Positions 10,263 through 20,804 of a DNA stretch of 64,000 bases are shown here, piece after piece. The translations under genes were made by a program, and so were the position numbers. The notes under the pieces were generated by a model, which was not told the origin of the DNA, made no database searches, and was given only the letters and a program-made list of their open reading frames with translations. Position 1 is the first letter of the stretch. Every line of letters begins with the position of its first letter. This stretch comes from Tetracentron sinense. Its lineage: Eukaryota > Streptophyta > Magnoliopsida > Trochodendrales > Trochodendraceae. The stretch covers positions 15,962,041 to 16,026,040 of the forward strand of contig CM026562.1 of the NCBI GenBank assembly GCA_015143295.1, in the 5' to 3' direction.

Positions 10263-11040
10263 TCATTCAATTAATTCTGGGTACTTTGCTTTGACTTCGG
10301 CTTCACGCTCCCATGCAGCTTCTTCCCGAGCATGGTGTTGCCATTGCACTAGAACCAAAGGGATAGTCTTGTTGCGAAGAACTTGATCTCTTCGATCCAA
10401 AATCTGAACCGGCTTTTCAATCAAAGTGAGGTCCTCTCGAATCTCCAACGGTTCCAAGTCTATAACATGCGAAGGATCCGCAATGTACTTCCGAAGCATA
10501 GACACATGGAAGACGTTGTGAACTGCGGTCATGTGAGGTGGGAGAGCTACCCTGTAAGCAACCTCACCAACTCGCGTGATAATCTCAAAAGGCCCAACAT
10601 ACCGAGGACTGGGCTTGCCTCGCTTGCCAAATCTCATGATCCCTTTGCTAGGAGATACTTTCACAAAGACTCGATCCCCTACTTGAAATTCCAAGTCCCT
10701 ACGGCGCGTGTCCGCATAACTTTTCTGGCGATCGTGAGCGGCTTTCAATCGATCCCGAATGATCTTAACTGTGCCTGCAGTTTGCTCAATCAACTCCGGA
10801 CCAAGTACTTTCCTTTCTCCTACCTCATCCCAATAGAGAGGAGACCTACAACTTCGCCCATACAAGGCCTCAAATGGTGCCATTTGGATACTCGCCTGAT
10901 AGCTGTTATTATAGGCGAATTCAACCAAAGGCAAGTGCTCTTCCCAACTGCCTCTGAAATCCAACATACAAGCCCGAAGCATGTCTTCAATGACTTGGTT
11001 CACTCTCTCGGTTTGTCCATCCGTCTGTGGATGAAAAGCG
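10263..11040 (-). pseudogene. pol: Integrase C-terminal part with GPY/F module and chromodomain (element A)
   Basis: The frame begins right after the deletion junction with [14 protein letters not shown], which carries the Glu of the integrase DDE triad. It continues through the C-terminal domain, with the GPY/F signature YVGPFEIITRVGEVAYRV, and ends with a chromodomain-like segment (PVQILDRRD..LVLVQWQHH..ATWERE type, here EEAAWERE). This domain order marks the chromovirus Tekay/Del-like group. Chromodomains direct integration to modified chromatin. The zinc-binding HHCC region and the first two Asp residues of the catalytic core are missing, so no active integrase can be made. The segment is out of frame with the RT part across the junction. 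Confidence 0.92.
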
Positions 11041-12333
11041 GTGCTGCAAGGCTAGAGAAACCCTCCACGAATCTCCTGTAGTAGCCTGCCAACCCAAGAA
11101 AGCTGCGTATCTCGGTAACACTCTTGGGCCTCGCCCAACTCATAATTGCTTCGATCTTCTTTGGATCTACCGAGATACCTTCTGCAGAAACAACGTGGCC
11201 TAGGAATGCCACCTCTTCCAACCAAAACTCACACTTGCTAAGTTTGGCGTATAGCTTGTGCTCTCTTAGCATTTCCAAAGCAAGGCATAGGTCGCGTGTG
11301 TGATCTTCCCGTGTCTGGGAATAGACTAAAATGTCATCAACGAATACAATCACGCACCTATCAAGATATGGCCGGAACACCCGGTTCATCAAATCCATAA
11401 AGGCTGCCGGCGCGTTCGTGAGTCCAAAAGGCATCACCAAGAACTCGTAGTGTCCATACCGAGTCCTGAAAGCAGTTTTGGGAACATCTTCCACCTTAAT
11501 CTTCAACTGGTGATAACCCGATCGAAGGTCTATCTTCGAGAAAAATCTCGCTCCCTTCAACTGATCGAACAAGTCATCAATCCTAGGCAAGGGATACCTA
11601 TTCTTTATAGTGACTTTGTTCAATTGCCTGTAATCGACGCACATCCGCATCGAGCCATCTTTCTTCTTAACAAACAACACCGGGGCACCCCACGGTGAGA
11701 CACTTGGTCGAATGAAACCAAGACCTTGTAATTCTTCCAACTGGGTCTTTAACTCTTTGAGTTCAATAGGGGCCATTCTATACGGAGCCCTGAAAACAGG
11801 AGCTGTGCCTGGTGCAAGCTCGATCACAAACTCAATCTCCCTGTCTGGAGGCAATCCTGGCAACTCCTCTGGAAATACATCCAGGAACTCACTCACAACC
11901 GGAATAGTCGATGAGTCCTTTGCCTCGGGGTTAGCTAAGCTCAACGCCACAAAACGAGCAATATATCTACTTTTCAACCCTCGAAAGTGGAATGGTTTTC
12001 CTTCTACTGGCTTGAAGAGTGCCATTTTCTCAAAGCAAGCTAGATGCCCATGATGTGCTGCTAAGCAATCCATTCCCAATATAACATCAAAGTCTTGGAA
12101 TCCAAGGACGATGAGATCAACCGCCAACTCGTGGCTTCCAACTTGGACCACACAATTTCTGTACACTTTATCTGCCAATACTGTTTTGTCGAGAGGAGTC
12201 GAAATGGCTAACTCCGGTTCTAGCTGACTTGGCTCTACAGAAAAGCCTTCTGAAAAACTCGGCGAGACAAATGAATGAGTAGACCCGGTATCAATCAACA
12301 CTCGAGCCAAATACTTATTGACTAGTAGGGTTC
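11041..12333 (-). pseudogene. pol: Protease - reverse transcriptase fragment (element A)
   Basis: Translation from the conserved 3' splice site (12334) gives a retropepsin with the active-site motif DTGSTHSF and the flap-side ILGMD. In this copy the following Trp is Cys (GMDCL). The RT follows with [27 protein letters not shown] and the catalytic FVDDILVYS. The frame runs cleanly to ..[16 protein letters not shown] and then crosses the deletion junction at about 11040, stopping 13 codons later. RNase H and the integrase N-terminus and core are deleted. The 30 codons that precede the splice site are read-through of intron sequence and not protein. Confidence 0.92.
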
Positions 12334-12652
12334 CTGAAATTTTAACCAGCGGAGTTAATCCATGCATCAACAGTGTATACATGTAGGTATATATACATAT
12401 ATAACATGCCAAGTACGTACACAATCAATTAATACTTAACAGTTTAATTTACGGATAATTAAATAAGCTACAACTGCGTTCCTAGGACCGTACTTGGTTA
12501 GAGCAACCATTTTAGACTAAGACTAAAGTTTAGTCTTAAACTTGGAACCAGACTCGTTCCCGACTCACTTCCTTCCTAACTTGTTTCCTAACATATGCTC
12601 TTGTCAAGCCGTGGTATAAGATTCTAAGTGACCCTAGAGACCTAAAGCCTAA
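12334..12652 (-). other. Leader and intron remnant of element A, gag deleted
   Basis: On the minus strand this holds the 5' untranslated leader after the primer site, joined to the 3' part of the gag-pol intron ending AAAATTTCAG. The leader part matches 39340-39520 of element E. The intron part matches 37785-37870. The ~1.2-kb gag exon and the 5' splice site that lie between these in E are gone. Confidence 0.8.
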
Positions 12653-12664
12653 GCTTTGATACCA
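12653..12664 (-). promoter_or_regulatory. Primer-binding site of element A (tRNA-iMet)
   Basis: TGGTATCAAAGC on the minus strand lies four bases (GAAG) after the LTR end CGCGACA. It matches the complement of the plant initiator tRNA-Met 3' end (TGGTATCAGAGC) at 11 of 12 positions. Confidence 0.88.
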
Positions 12665-12967
12665 CTTCTGTCGCGGCCCAAAACCCACCCTAGGAGTTAG
12701 AGTGAACTTTGGACGACTAATCATTGCTTACATGACTTGCTTGACAAACCAACCTGCAAAAACGCACAGAGCATATACAATAGAGGATGACAGCGGAAAC
12801 ATAACTATAAAACACAGCGGAAGTCTAACAACCTCTAAGTATATACACATGGTCCAAGTTTAATACAAAGAAATCAAAACAAAGAAAGTGCGGACATGCC
12901 CGCCAAAATACATGGATATAATCACTCATGCTCACCCACAGCTAACCCACTCAGAATCTAACACCAC

Positions 12968-13087
12968 CTACTGATAACCCTCTACGGGAGGTTCCTCAAA
13001 AGGCTCCTCGACGTACTCCTCCTCCACCCATGGACCAGGAGCACAAACATCAAATGGAGCAGCAGCTCCCTCAGAACCTGCCGACAT
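12968..13087 (-). CDS. Small acidic ORF in the LTR leader (39 aa), conserved in four LTRs
   Basis: An ATG in the CTTATGTCGGCAGGT block opens a 39-codon frame that begins MSAGSEGAAAPF and has a very acidic centre (VEEEYVEEPFEEP). The frame is also open in the LTRs of B, D and E. It begins beside the GCTGAG/CTCAGC hairpin and a possible splice acceptor. C has a related acidic frame without an ATG at the same place. Caution: the few differences seen between copies (Val/Ala, Ala/Gly, Phe/Leu, Gln/stop) all change the protein, so there is no sign of selection on it. Whether it is translated is unknown. Confidence 0.35.
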   Translation of the reverse strand: MSAGSEGAAAPFDVCAPGPWVEEEYVEEPFEEPPVEGYQ

Positions 13088-13426
13088 AAGAAGTACGGCT
13101 GAGCATGGAATACTCAGCGGGTACTAAATACTAACCAACAGTCATAGTATACAGATAGCATACATCGAGTAGGAAGCAAGTTGCATATATAGAACAGGAA
13201 CAATTTATATCATACAAGGAAGTAAAGCAATTTATATTCACGCTTGCGTTCAGAAAGACTGATAAAGCCCTTGAAAACATCGTGCACTTGACTTGACTTG
13301 AAATACCCTTTGCGTGATTGGGAACTTGTTAACCGTGTCATGCTTTCATCATGCGTGTCATGTCATGTCATGCGTGTCATGCGAGTATCATGCTTGCTTG
13401 TTCATAATTTAAACATGTTCACATGC

Positions 13427-13620
13427 CTAGTTGCCGTTCATAGCCTGTCGCAACCAGTACCCTGTACACTGAATGATATGCCTAGTTGCCGTTCATAGTC
13501 CGTCGCAACTAGTACCCTATATACAGATGGGTATGCCTGGTTGCCGTTCATAGCCCGTCGCAACTAGCATCCATGCAGAATGTGAATGCCTAGTTGCCGT
13601 TCATAGCCCGTCGCAACTAG
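13427..13620. repeat. Four tandem inverted repeats CTAGTTGC..GCAACTAG in the leader slot
   Basis: Four units at 13427, 13482, 13537 and 13590 have an 8-bp stem (CTAGTTGC/GCAACTAG) and a 15-nt loop (CGTTCATAGCCCGTC type). This slot corresponds in position to the hairpin array of LTR1 but has unrelated sequence. One stem has a pair that is G-U in sense and one has a pair that is A-C, so strand polarity is not informative here. Confidence 0.85.
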
Positions 13621-13792
13621 CATCCATGCGTGTCATGCCATGCAGAGTTATGCGAGTCATGTGATGCTATGCTATGCGTGTCATGCCATGCTATGCTATG
13701 CGTGTCATGCGATGCTATGCATGTCATGCGAGGGGATGGGAGACCTTTCCCTATGCAATGCATGATTGTCTTGCCCTTGTCAAAAGCGAAGT

Positions 13793-13816
13793 GAAACATA
13801 TCTTAGGATATGCCCC
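13793..13816 (-). promoter_or_regulatory. Conserved leader hairpin (GGGGCATATC..GATATGTTTC)
   Basis: On the minus (sense) strand GGGGCATATC and GATATGTTTC form ten pairs, three of them G-U, around a CTAA loop. On the opposite strand the three would be A-C. Homologous to 2182-2212. Confidence 0.7.
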
Positions 13817-14670
13817 ACCTCTACGTCCCATACTTAAAACATCGGTAAATCACGTCATTTCATGCGTGCTCGTGAGATCGTGTGCATACTTGCATTTGGA
13901 ATTAAATATGGCAATTTGGGGTAATTCACAAAGCATAGCATATAACAATTTAAGTGAGTAATAATCTACACATTTTAAGAAATGTAAGAAACACACTATC
14001 ATGAACCCTAACAAATTTCAAGAGCAATTAAGCATGGGTTCCCTTAATTTATCATTTATTTTGTTCACCTTGGCATTTCATCAAACATGGGGTGTGTTCA
14101 TTATTCACTTAAACCTAGATCATGCTTTCCTAGGTGGGTTATGCTCCCATCACACTTGTATGTTCATTATTAGTACAATGCCCTTTCCCATTCGTTCATC
14201 ACATCGTCCACACGGCATCCATTCGCCAACATCCATCTCTCCATTCACCATTCATACTACCAATCTCATAACACATATATAAGTGAAGGAAAACAAGGAG
14301 AAACAAAGGAAAAAGGGAAGCTATAACTAGGAGGGTAGTAAGAAGTACCGACCTTGAAGAAATGAGGAAGAACCCCTTCCAAAAACGACCGTGAGGTGCT
14401 GCCCTAGCTTGGGGAACGCTCTCCACGAGTGCTTGAGCCGTGATCTTGGAGAAAAACCGGACTTGAAGTGATCTAGGGTCTCAAAACCCCTTTGATTCTT
14501 CTCCAAAAGCAAAACCCTAGCTTAGGAAACCCTTTCTCATCTCTTCTAATCCCCCAAATCCTCTAAGTGTTGAGAATGAGCCCTAAAGGCTCGGGTTAAA
14601 CTCTTAAGGTAAGAGTGAACCGACCAAAAGACCATAATACCCTTACTGAAATTTCTGCAAAAACACGAGT

Positions 14671-14974
14671 GCCGAACACGTTGAGCTGTGAATAGTGCCA
14701 AACACGTTGTGCTGTGAATAGTGCCGAACACGTTGTGCTGTGAACAGTGCTGAACACGTTGTGCTGTGAATAGTGCCAAACACGTTGTGCTGTGTATAGT
14801 GTCGAACACGTTGTGCTGTGAATAGTGCCGAACACGTTGTGCTGTGAATAGTGTCGAACACGTTGTGCTGTGAATAGTGCCGAACACGTTGTGCTGTGAA
14901 TAGTGCCGAACACGTTGTGCTGTGAATAGTGCCAAACACGTTGTGCTGTGAATAGTGCCGAACACGTTGTGCTG
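14671..14974. repeat. 26-bp minisatellite in the shared A/B LTR, 12 copies
   Basis: Twelve copies of the CACGTTGTGCTGTGAATAG-containing unit, occupying the place that CGATCGATCG palindromes occupy in LTR1, C, D and E. Next to it (14975-15230) lie shorter, degenerate ACAACGT / ACGTTGT inverted repeats. Confidence 0.95.
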
Positions 14975-15515
14975 AACTCGTTGTCCGTTGTGTTGTGCAT
15001 AGTGCTGAGCTCATTGTCCGTTGTCTTATGTACAACGTGCCCGTCGTGAGCTGTACAACGTACACGTCGTGAGCTGTACAACGTACACGTTGTCTGCTGC
15101 ACGACGTATCCGTTGTCTGTTGCACAACGGATGCACAACGTATACGTTATCAGAGCTAGAGCTACGTTATCAGAGTACGTTGTCTATGCGTTGTCTGTGC
15201 CTTATCAGAGCACGTTATCAGAGCTACGTCCTTAGTGCCTTCCGAGCTACGTCCTTAGTGCCTCTCCAGAGCTCGTCCTCAAGTGCATAACCGAGCGATC
15301 GATTTCCTGCAGGTCCAGACTGTTTTGGCCATATCTTTTGACTCGTTCGTCCGATTTTGACGATTCAACTTGCGTTGGGTTCGTACTTCGAAAATGAACA
15401 TTTCTGACGTTTTGAAATTTCCAATTTCTTCCTTATTTATTAATTATACCTCTTTAAAGGCAAAATGGCAACGAAAGTGTCATGCATTAAATGTGAAAAG
15501 GTCCGGGGCTCTACA

Positions 15516-15529
15516 TCCTCCCCCCCTTA
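15516..15529 (-). promoter_or_regulatory. Polypurine tract of element B
   Basis: Identical to the tract at 10161-10174 and adjacent to the LTR start at 15515. Confidence 0.9.
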
Positions 15530-15617
15530 CAAAAATTTCGTCCTCGAAATTTAGACGCTACTTGCATTAACAAACCAAAAAGAAAATTACAAGTCATATA
15601 CAAACTTATACAAAAAC

Positions 15618-16395
15618 TCATTCAATTAATTCTGGGTACTTTGCTTTGACTTCGGCTTCACGCTCCCATGCAGCTTCTTCCCGAGCATGGTGTTGCCATT
15701 GCACTAGAACCAAAGGGATAGTCTTGTTGCGAAGCACTTGATCTCTTCGATCCAAAATCTGAACCGGCTTTTCAATCAAGGTGAGGTCCTCTCGAATCTC
15801 CAACGGTTCCAAGTCTATAACATGCGAAGGATCCGCAATGTACTTCCGAAGCATAGACACATGGAAGACGTTGTGAACTGCGGTCATGTGAGGTGGGAGA
15901 GCTACCCTGTAAGCAACCTCACCAACTCGCGTGATAATCTCAAAAGGCCCAACATACCGAGGACTGGGCTTGCCTCGCTTGCCAAATCTCATGATCCCTT
16001 TGCTAGGAGATACTTTCACAAAGACTCGATCCCCTACTTGAAATTCCAAGTCCCTACGGCGCGTGTCCGCATAACTTTTCTGGCGATCGTGAGCGGCTTT
16101 CAATCGATCCCGAATGATCTTAACTGTGCCTGCAGTTTGCTCAATCAACTCCGGACCAAGTACTTTCCTTTCTCCTACCTCATCCCAATAGAGAGGAGAC
16201 CTACAACTTCGCCCATACAAGGCCTCAAATGGTGCCATTTGGATACTCGCCTGATAGCTGTTATTATAGGCGAATTCAACCAAAGGCAAGTGCTCTTCCC
16301 AACTGCCTCTGAAATCCAACATACAAGCCCGAAGCATGTCTTCAATGACTTGGTTCACTCTCTCGGTTTGTCCATCCGTCTGTGGATGAAAAGCG
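15618..16395 (-). pseudogene. pol: Integrase C-terminal part with GPY/F module and chromodomain (element B)
   Basis: Practically identical to the element A segment 5355 bp to the left; its translation is the same over the 246 codons downstream of the GTG. It carries the same truncated start at [14 protein letters not shown], the same GPY/F module and the same chromodomain tail. The identical deletion junction shows that A and B descend from one already deleted element. Confidence 0.92.
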
Positions 16396-17688
16396 GTGCT
16401 GCAAGGCTAGAGAAACCCTCCACGAATCTCCTGTAGTAGCCTGCCAACCCAAGAAAGCTGCGTATCTCGGTAACACTCTTGGGCCTCGCCCAACTCATAA
16501 TTGCTTCGATCTTCTTTGGATCTACCGAGATACCTTCTGCAGAAACAACGTGGCCTAGGAATGCCACCTCTTCCAACCAAAACTCACACTTGCTAAGTTT
16601 GGCGTATAGCTTGTGCTCTCTTAGCATTTCCAAAGCAAGGCATAGGTCGCGTGTGTGATCTTCCCGTGTCTGGGAATAGACTAAAATGTCATCAACGAAT
16701 ACAATCACGCACCTATCAAGATATGGCCGGAACACCCGGTTCATCAAATCCATAAAGGCTGCCGGCGCGTTCGTGAGTCCAAAAGGCATCACCAAGAACT
16801 CGTAGTGTCCATACCGAGTCCTGAAAGCAGTTTTGGGAACATCTTCCACCTTAATCTTCAACTGGTGATAACCCGATCGAAGGTCTATCTTCGAGAAAAA
16901 TCTCGCTCCCTTCAACTGATCGAACAAGTCATCAATCCTAGGCAAGGGATACCTATTCTTTATAGTGACTTTGTTCAATTGCCTGTAATCGACGCACATC
17001 CGCATCGAGCCATCTTTCTTCTTAACAAACAACACCGGGGCACCCCACGGTGAGACACTTGGTCGAATGAAACCAAGACCTTGTAATTCTTCCAACTGGG
17101 TCTTTAACTCTTTGAGTTCAATAGGGGCCATTCTATACGGAGCCCTGAAAACAGGAGCTGTGCCTGGTGCAAGCTCGATCACAAACTCAATCTCCCTGTC
17201 TGGAGGCAATCCTGGCAACTCCTCTGGAAATACATCCAGGAACTCACTCACAACCGGAATAGTCGATGAGTCCTTTGCCTCGGGGTTAGCTAAGCTCAAC
17301 GCCACAAAACGAGCAATATATCTACTTTTCAACCCTCGAAAGTGGAATGGTTTTCCTTCTACTGGCTTGAAGAGTGCCATTTTCTCAAAGCAAGCTAGAT
17401 GCCCATGATGTGCTGCTAACCAATCCATTCCCAATATAACATCAAAGTCTTGGAATCCAAGGACGATGAGATCAACCGCCAACTCGTGGCTTCCAACTTG
17501 GACCACACAATTTCTGTACACTTTATCTGCCAATACTGTTTTGCCGAGAGGAGTCGAAATGGCTAACTCCGGTTCTAGCTGACTTGGCTCTACAGAAAAG
17601 CCTTCTGAAAAACTCGGCGAGACAAATGAATGAGTAGACCCGGTATCAATCAACACTCGAGCCAAATACTTATTGACTAGTAGGGTTC
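16396..17688 (-). pseudogene. pol: Protease - reverse transcriptase fragment (element B)
   Basis: Same structure as element A: DTGSTHSF protease site, [19 protein letters not shown], then the out-of-frame junction with integrase. It differs from A at two residues, both in the protease region: Gly instead of Asp after STPL, and Trp in GMDWL where A has Cys. B keeps the family residue in both, so A carries the newer changes. Confidence 0.92.
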
Positions 17689-18023
17689 CTGAAATTTTAA
17701 CCAGCGGAGTTAATCCATGCATCAACAGTGTATACATGTAGGTATATATACATATATAACATGCCAAGTACGTACACAATCAATTAATACTTAACAGTTT
17801 AATTTACGGATAATTAAATAAGCTACAACTGCGTTCCTAGGACCGTACTTGGTTAGAGCAACCATTTTAGACTAAGACTAAAGTTTAGTCTTAAACTTGG
17901 AACCAGACTCGTTCCCGACTCACTTCCTTCCTAACTTGTTTCCTAACATATGCTCTTGTCAAGCCGTGGTATAAGATTCTAAGTGACCCTAGAGACCTAA
18001 AGCCTAAGCTTTGATACCACTTC
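17689..18023 (-). other. Leader, intron remnant and primer site of element B (gag deleted)
   Basis: Copy of 12334-12668. The 3' splice site ends the intron remnant at 17689. The primer-binding site TGGTATCAAAGC lies at 18008-18019, four bases from the LTR. No gag sequence is present. Confidence 0.85.
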
Positions 18024-18322
18024 TGTCGCGGCCCAAAACCCACCCTAGGAGTTAGAGTGAACTTTGGACGACTAATCATTGCTTACATGACTTGCTTGAC
18101 AAACCAACCTGCAAAAACGCACAGAGCATATACAATAGAGGATGACAGCGGAAACATAACTATAAAACACAGCGGAAGTCTAACAACCTCTAAGTATATA
18201 CACATGGTCCAAGTTTAATACAAAGAAATCAAAACAAAGAAAGTGCGGACATGCCCGCCAAAATACATGGATATAATCACTCATGCTCACCCACAGCTAA
18301 TCCACTCAGAATCTAACACCAC

Positions 18323-18442
18323 CTACTGATAACCCTCTACGGGAGGTTCCTCAAAAGGCTCCTCGACGTACTCCTCCTCCGCCCATGGACCAGGAGCACA
18401 AACATCAAATGGAGCAGCAGCTCCCTCAGAACCTGCCGACAT
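18323..18442 (-). CDS. Small acidic LTR ORF (39 aa), copy in element B LTR
   Basis: Same frame as 12968-13087, with one visible substitution that turns Val to Ala in the VEEEY segment. Start context and stop are conserved. Evidence for translation is lacking. Confidence 0.3.
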   Translation of the reverse strand: MSAGSEGAAAPFDVCAPGPWAEEEYVEEPFEEPPVEGYQ

Positions 18443-18790
18443 AAGAAGTACGGCTGAGCATGGAATACTCAGCGGGTACTAAATACTAACCAACAGTCAT
18501 AGTATACAGATAGCATACATCGAGTAGGAAGCAAGTTGCATATATAGAACAGGAACAATTTATATCATACAAGGAAGTAAAGCAATTTATATTCACGCAT
18601 GCGTTCAGAAAGACTGATAAAGCCCTTGAAAACATCGTGCACTTGACTTGACTTGAAATACCCTTTGCGTGATTGGGAACTTGTTAACCGTGTCATGCTT
18701 GTCATGCTCTCATCATGCGTGCCATGTCATGTCATGCGCGTCATGCAAGTATCATGCTTGCTTGTTCATAATTTAAACATGTTCACATGC

Positions 18791-18984
18791 CTAGTTGCCG
18801 TTCATAGCCCATCGCAACTAGTACCCTGTACACTGAATGATATGCCTAGTTGCCGTTCATAGTCCGTCGCAACTAGTACCCTATATGCAGATGGGTATGC
18901 CTGATTGCCGTTCATAGCCCGTCGCAACTAGCATCCATGCGGAATGTGAATGCCTAGTTGCCGTTCATAGCCCGTCGCAACTAG
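18791..18984. repeat. Leader inverted-repeat array in LTR B (four units)
   Basis: Counterpart of 13427-13620. The third unit has drifted to CTGATTGC, which weakens its stem. The related leader hairpin lies at 19157-19180. Confidence 0.8.
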
Positions 18985-20035
18985 CATCCATGCGTGTCAT
19001 GCCATGCAGAGTTATGCGAGTCATGTGATGCTATACTATGCGTGTCATGCCATGCTATGCTATGCGTGTCATGCGATGCTATGCATGTCATGCGAGGGGA
19101 TGGGAGACCTTTCCCTATGCAATGCATGATTGTCTTGCCCTTGTCAAAAGCGAAGTGAAACATATCTTAGGATATGCCCCACCTCTACGTCCCATACTTA
19201 AAACATCGGTAAATTACGTCATTTCATGCGTGCTCGTGAGATCGTGTGCATACTTGCATTTGGAATTAAATATGGCAATTTGGGGTAATTCACAAAGCAT
19301 AGCATATAACAATTTAAGTGAGTAATAATCTACACATTTTAAGAAATGTAAGAAACACACTATCATGAACCCTAACAAATTTCAAGAGCAATTAAGCATG
19401 GGTTCCCTTAATTTATCATTTATTTTGTTCACCTTGGCATTTCATCAAACATGGGGTGTGTTCATTATTCACTTAAACCTAGATCATGCTTTTCTAGGTG
19501 GGTTATGCTCCCATCACACTTGTATGTTCATTATTAGTACAATGCCCTTTCCCATTCGTTCATCACATCGTCCACACGGCATCCATTCGCCAACATCCAT
19601 CTCTCCATTCACCATTCATACCACCAATCTCATAACACATATATAAGTGAAGGAAAACAAGGAGAAAGAAAGGAAAAAGGGAAGCTATAACTAGGAGGGT
19701 AGTAAGAAGTACCGACCTTGAAGAAATGAGGAAGAAACCCCTTCCAAAAACGACCGTGAGGTGCTGCCCTAGCTTGGGGAACGCTCTCCACGAGTGCTTG
19801 AGCCGTGATCTTGGAGAAAAACCGGACTTGAAGTGATCTAGGGTCTCAAAACCCCTTTGATTCTTCTCCAAAAGCAAAACCCTAGCTTAGGAAACCCTTT
19901 CTCCTCTCTTCTAATCCCCCAAATCCTCTAAGTGTTGAGAATGAGCCCTAAAGGCTCGGGTTAAACTCTTAAGGTAAGAGTGAACTGACCAAAAGACCAT
20001 AATACCCTTACTGAAATTTCTGCAAAAACACGAGT

Positions 20036-20260
20036 GCCGAACACGATGAGCTGTGAATAGTGCCAAACACGTTGTGCTGTGAATAGTGCCGAACACGTTG
20101 TGCTGTGAATAGTGCCGAACACGTTGTGCTGTGAATAGTGCTGAACACGTTGTGCTGTGAATAGTGCCAAACACGTTGTGCTGTGAATAGTGCCGAACAC
20201 GTTGTGCTGTGAATAGTGCCAAACACGTTGTGCTGTGAATAGTGCCGAACACGTTGTGCT
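20036..20260. repeat. 26-bp minisatellite in LTR B, nine copies
   Basis: Nine copies of the same 26-bp unit as at 9366 and 14671. It lacks the GTCGAA variants seen in the other two arrays, so the copy number and order of units have changed since the LTRs separated. Confidence 0.95.
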
Positions 20261-20804
20261 AAACTCGTTGTCCGTTGTGTTGTGCATAGTGCTGAGCTCG
20301 TTGTCCGTTGTCTTATGTACAACGTGCCCGTCGTGAGCTGTACAACGTACACGTCGTGAGCTGTACAACGTACACGTTGTCTGCTGCACGACGTACCCGT
20401 TGTCTGTTGCACAACGGATGCACAACGTATACGTTATCAGAGCTAGAGCTACGTTATCAGAGTACGTTTTCTGTGCCTTATCAGAGCACGTTTGTCAGAG
20501 CACGTTATCAGAGCTACGTCCATAGTGCCTTCCGAGCTACGTCCTTAGTGCCTCTCCAGAGCCCGTCCTCATGTGCATAACCGAGCGATCGATTTCCTGC
20601 TGGTCCAGACTGTTTGGCCATATCTTTTGACTCGTTGGTCCGATTTTGACGATTCAACTTGCGTTGGGTTCGTACTTCGAAAATGAACATTTCTGACGTT
20701 TCAAAATTTCTAATTTCTTCCTTATTTATCAATTATACCTCTTTAAAGGCAAAATGGTAACGAAAGTGTCATGCATTAAATGTGAAAAGGTCCGGGGCTC
20801 TACA

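Larger units (their letters stand above)
12669..15515 (-). mobile_element. Complete LTR shared by elements A (as 5' LTR) and B (as 3' LTR), 2847 bp
   Basis: Termini are TGTAGAGCCC at 15515 and CCGCGACA at 12669. A primer site adjoins its left side and a polypurine tract its right side, so one LTR serves two elements. From its start it holds a conserved U3 block, ACGTTGT/ACAACGT-rich repeats (about 14975-15230), a 12-copy minisatellite, the GCCCTAAAGGCTC block, a hairpin (13793-13816), a four-copy inverted-repeat array (13427-13620) and a 39-codon ORF (12968-13087). The TATA box of D and E is replaced here by CCTTAAGAG. Confidence 0.95.
18024..20804 (-). mobile_element. Complete 5' LTR of element B (2781 bp), right end of the tandem pair
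   Basis: TGTAGAGCCC starts at 20804 and CCGCGACA ends at 18024. It has fewer minisatellite copies than the middle LTR, and scattered substitutions. Unlike the other two LTRs it is not followed by a polypurine tract. Element C's integrase coding sequence begins at 20805 (..GPELVGQ), so this is the true outer end of the A/B insertion into C. The adjacent host bases are CTGAC. Confidence 0.93.

Noticed and set aside
10383..11081. 232-codon plus-strand ORF, repeated at 15738-16436
   Set aside because: It is the antisense shadow of the integrase C-terminus and chromodomain. The similar plus-strand ORFs at 11450-12053, 16805-17408, 22911-23375 and 36754-37152 mirror RT and protease.
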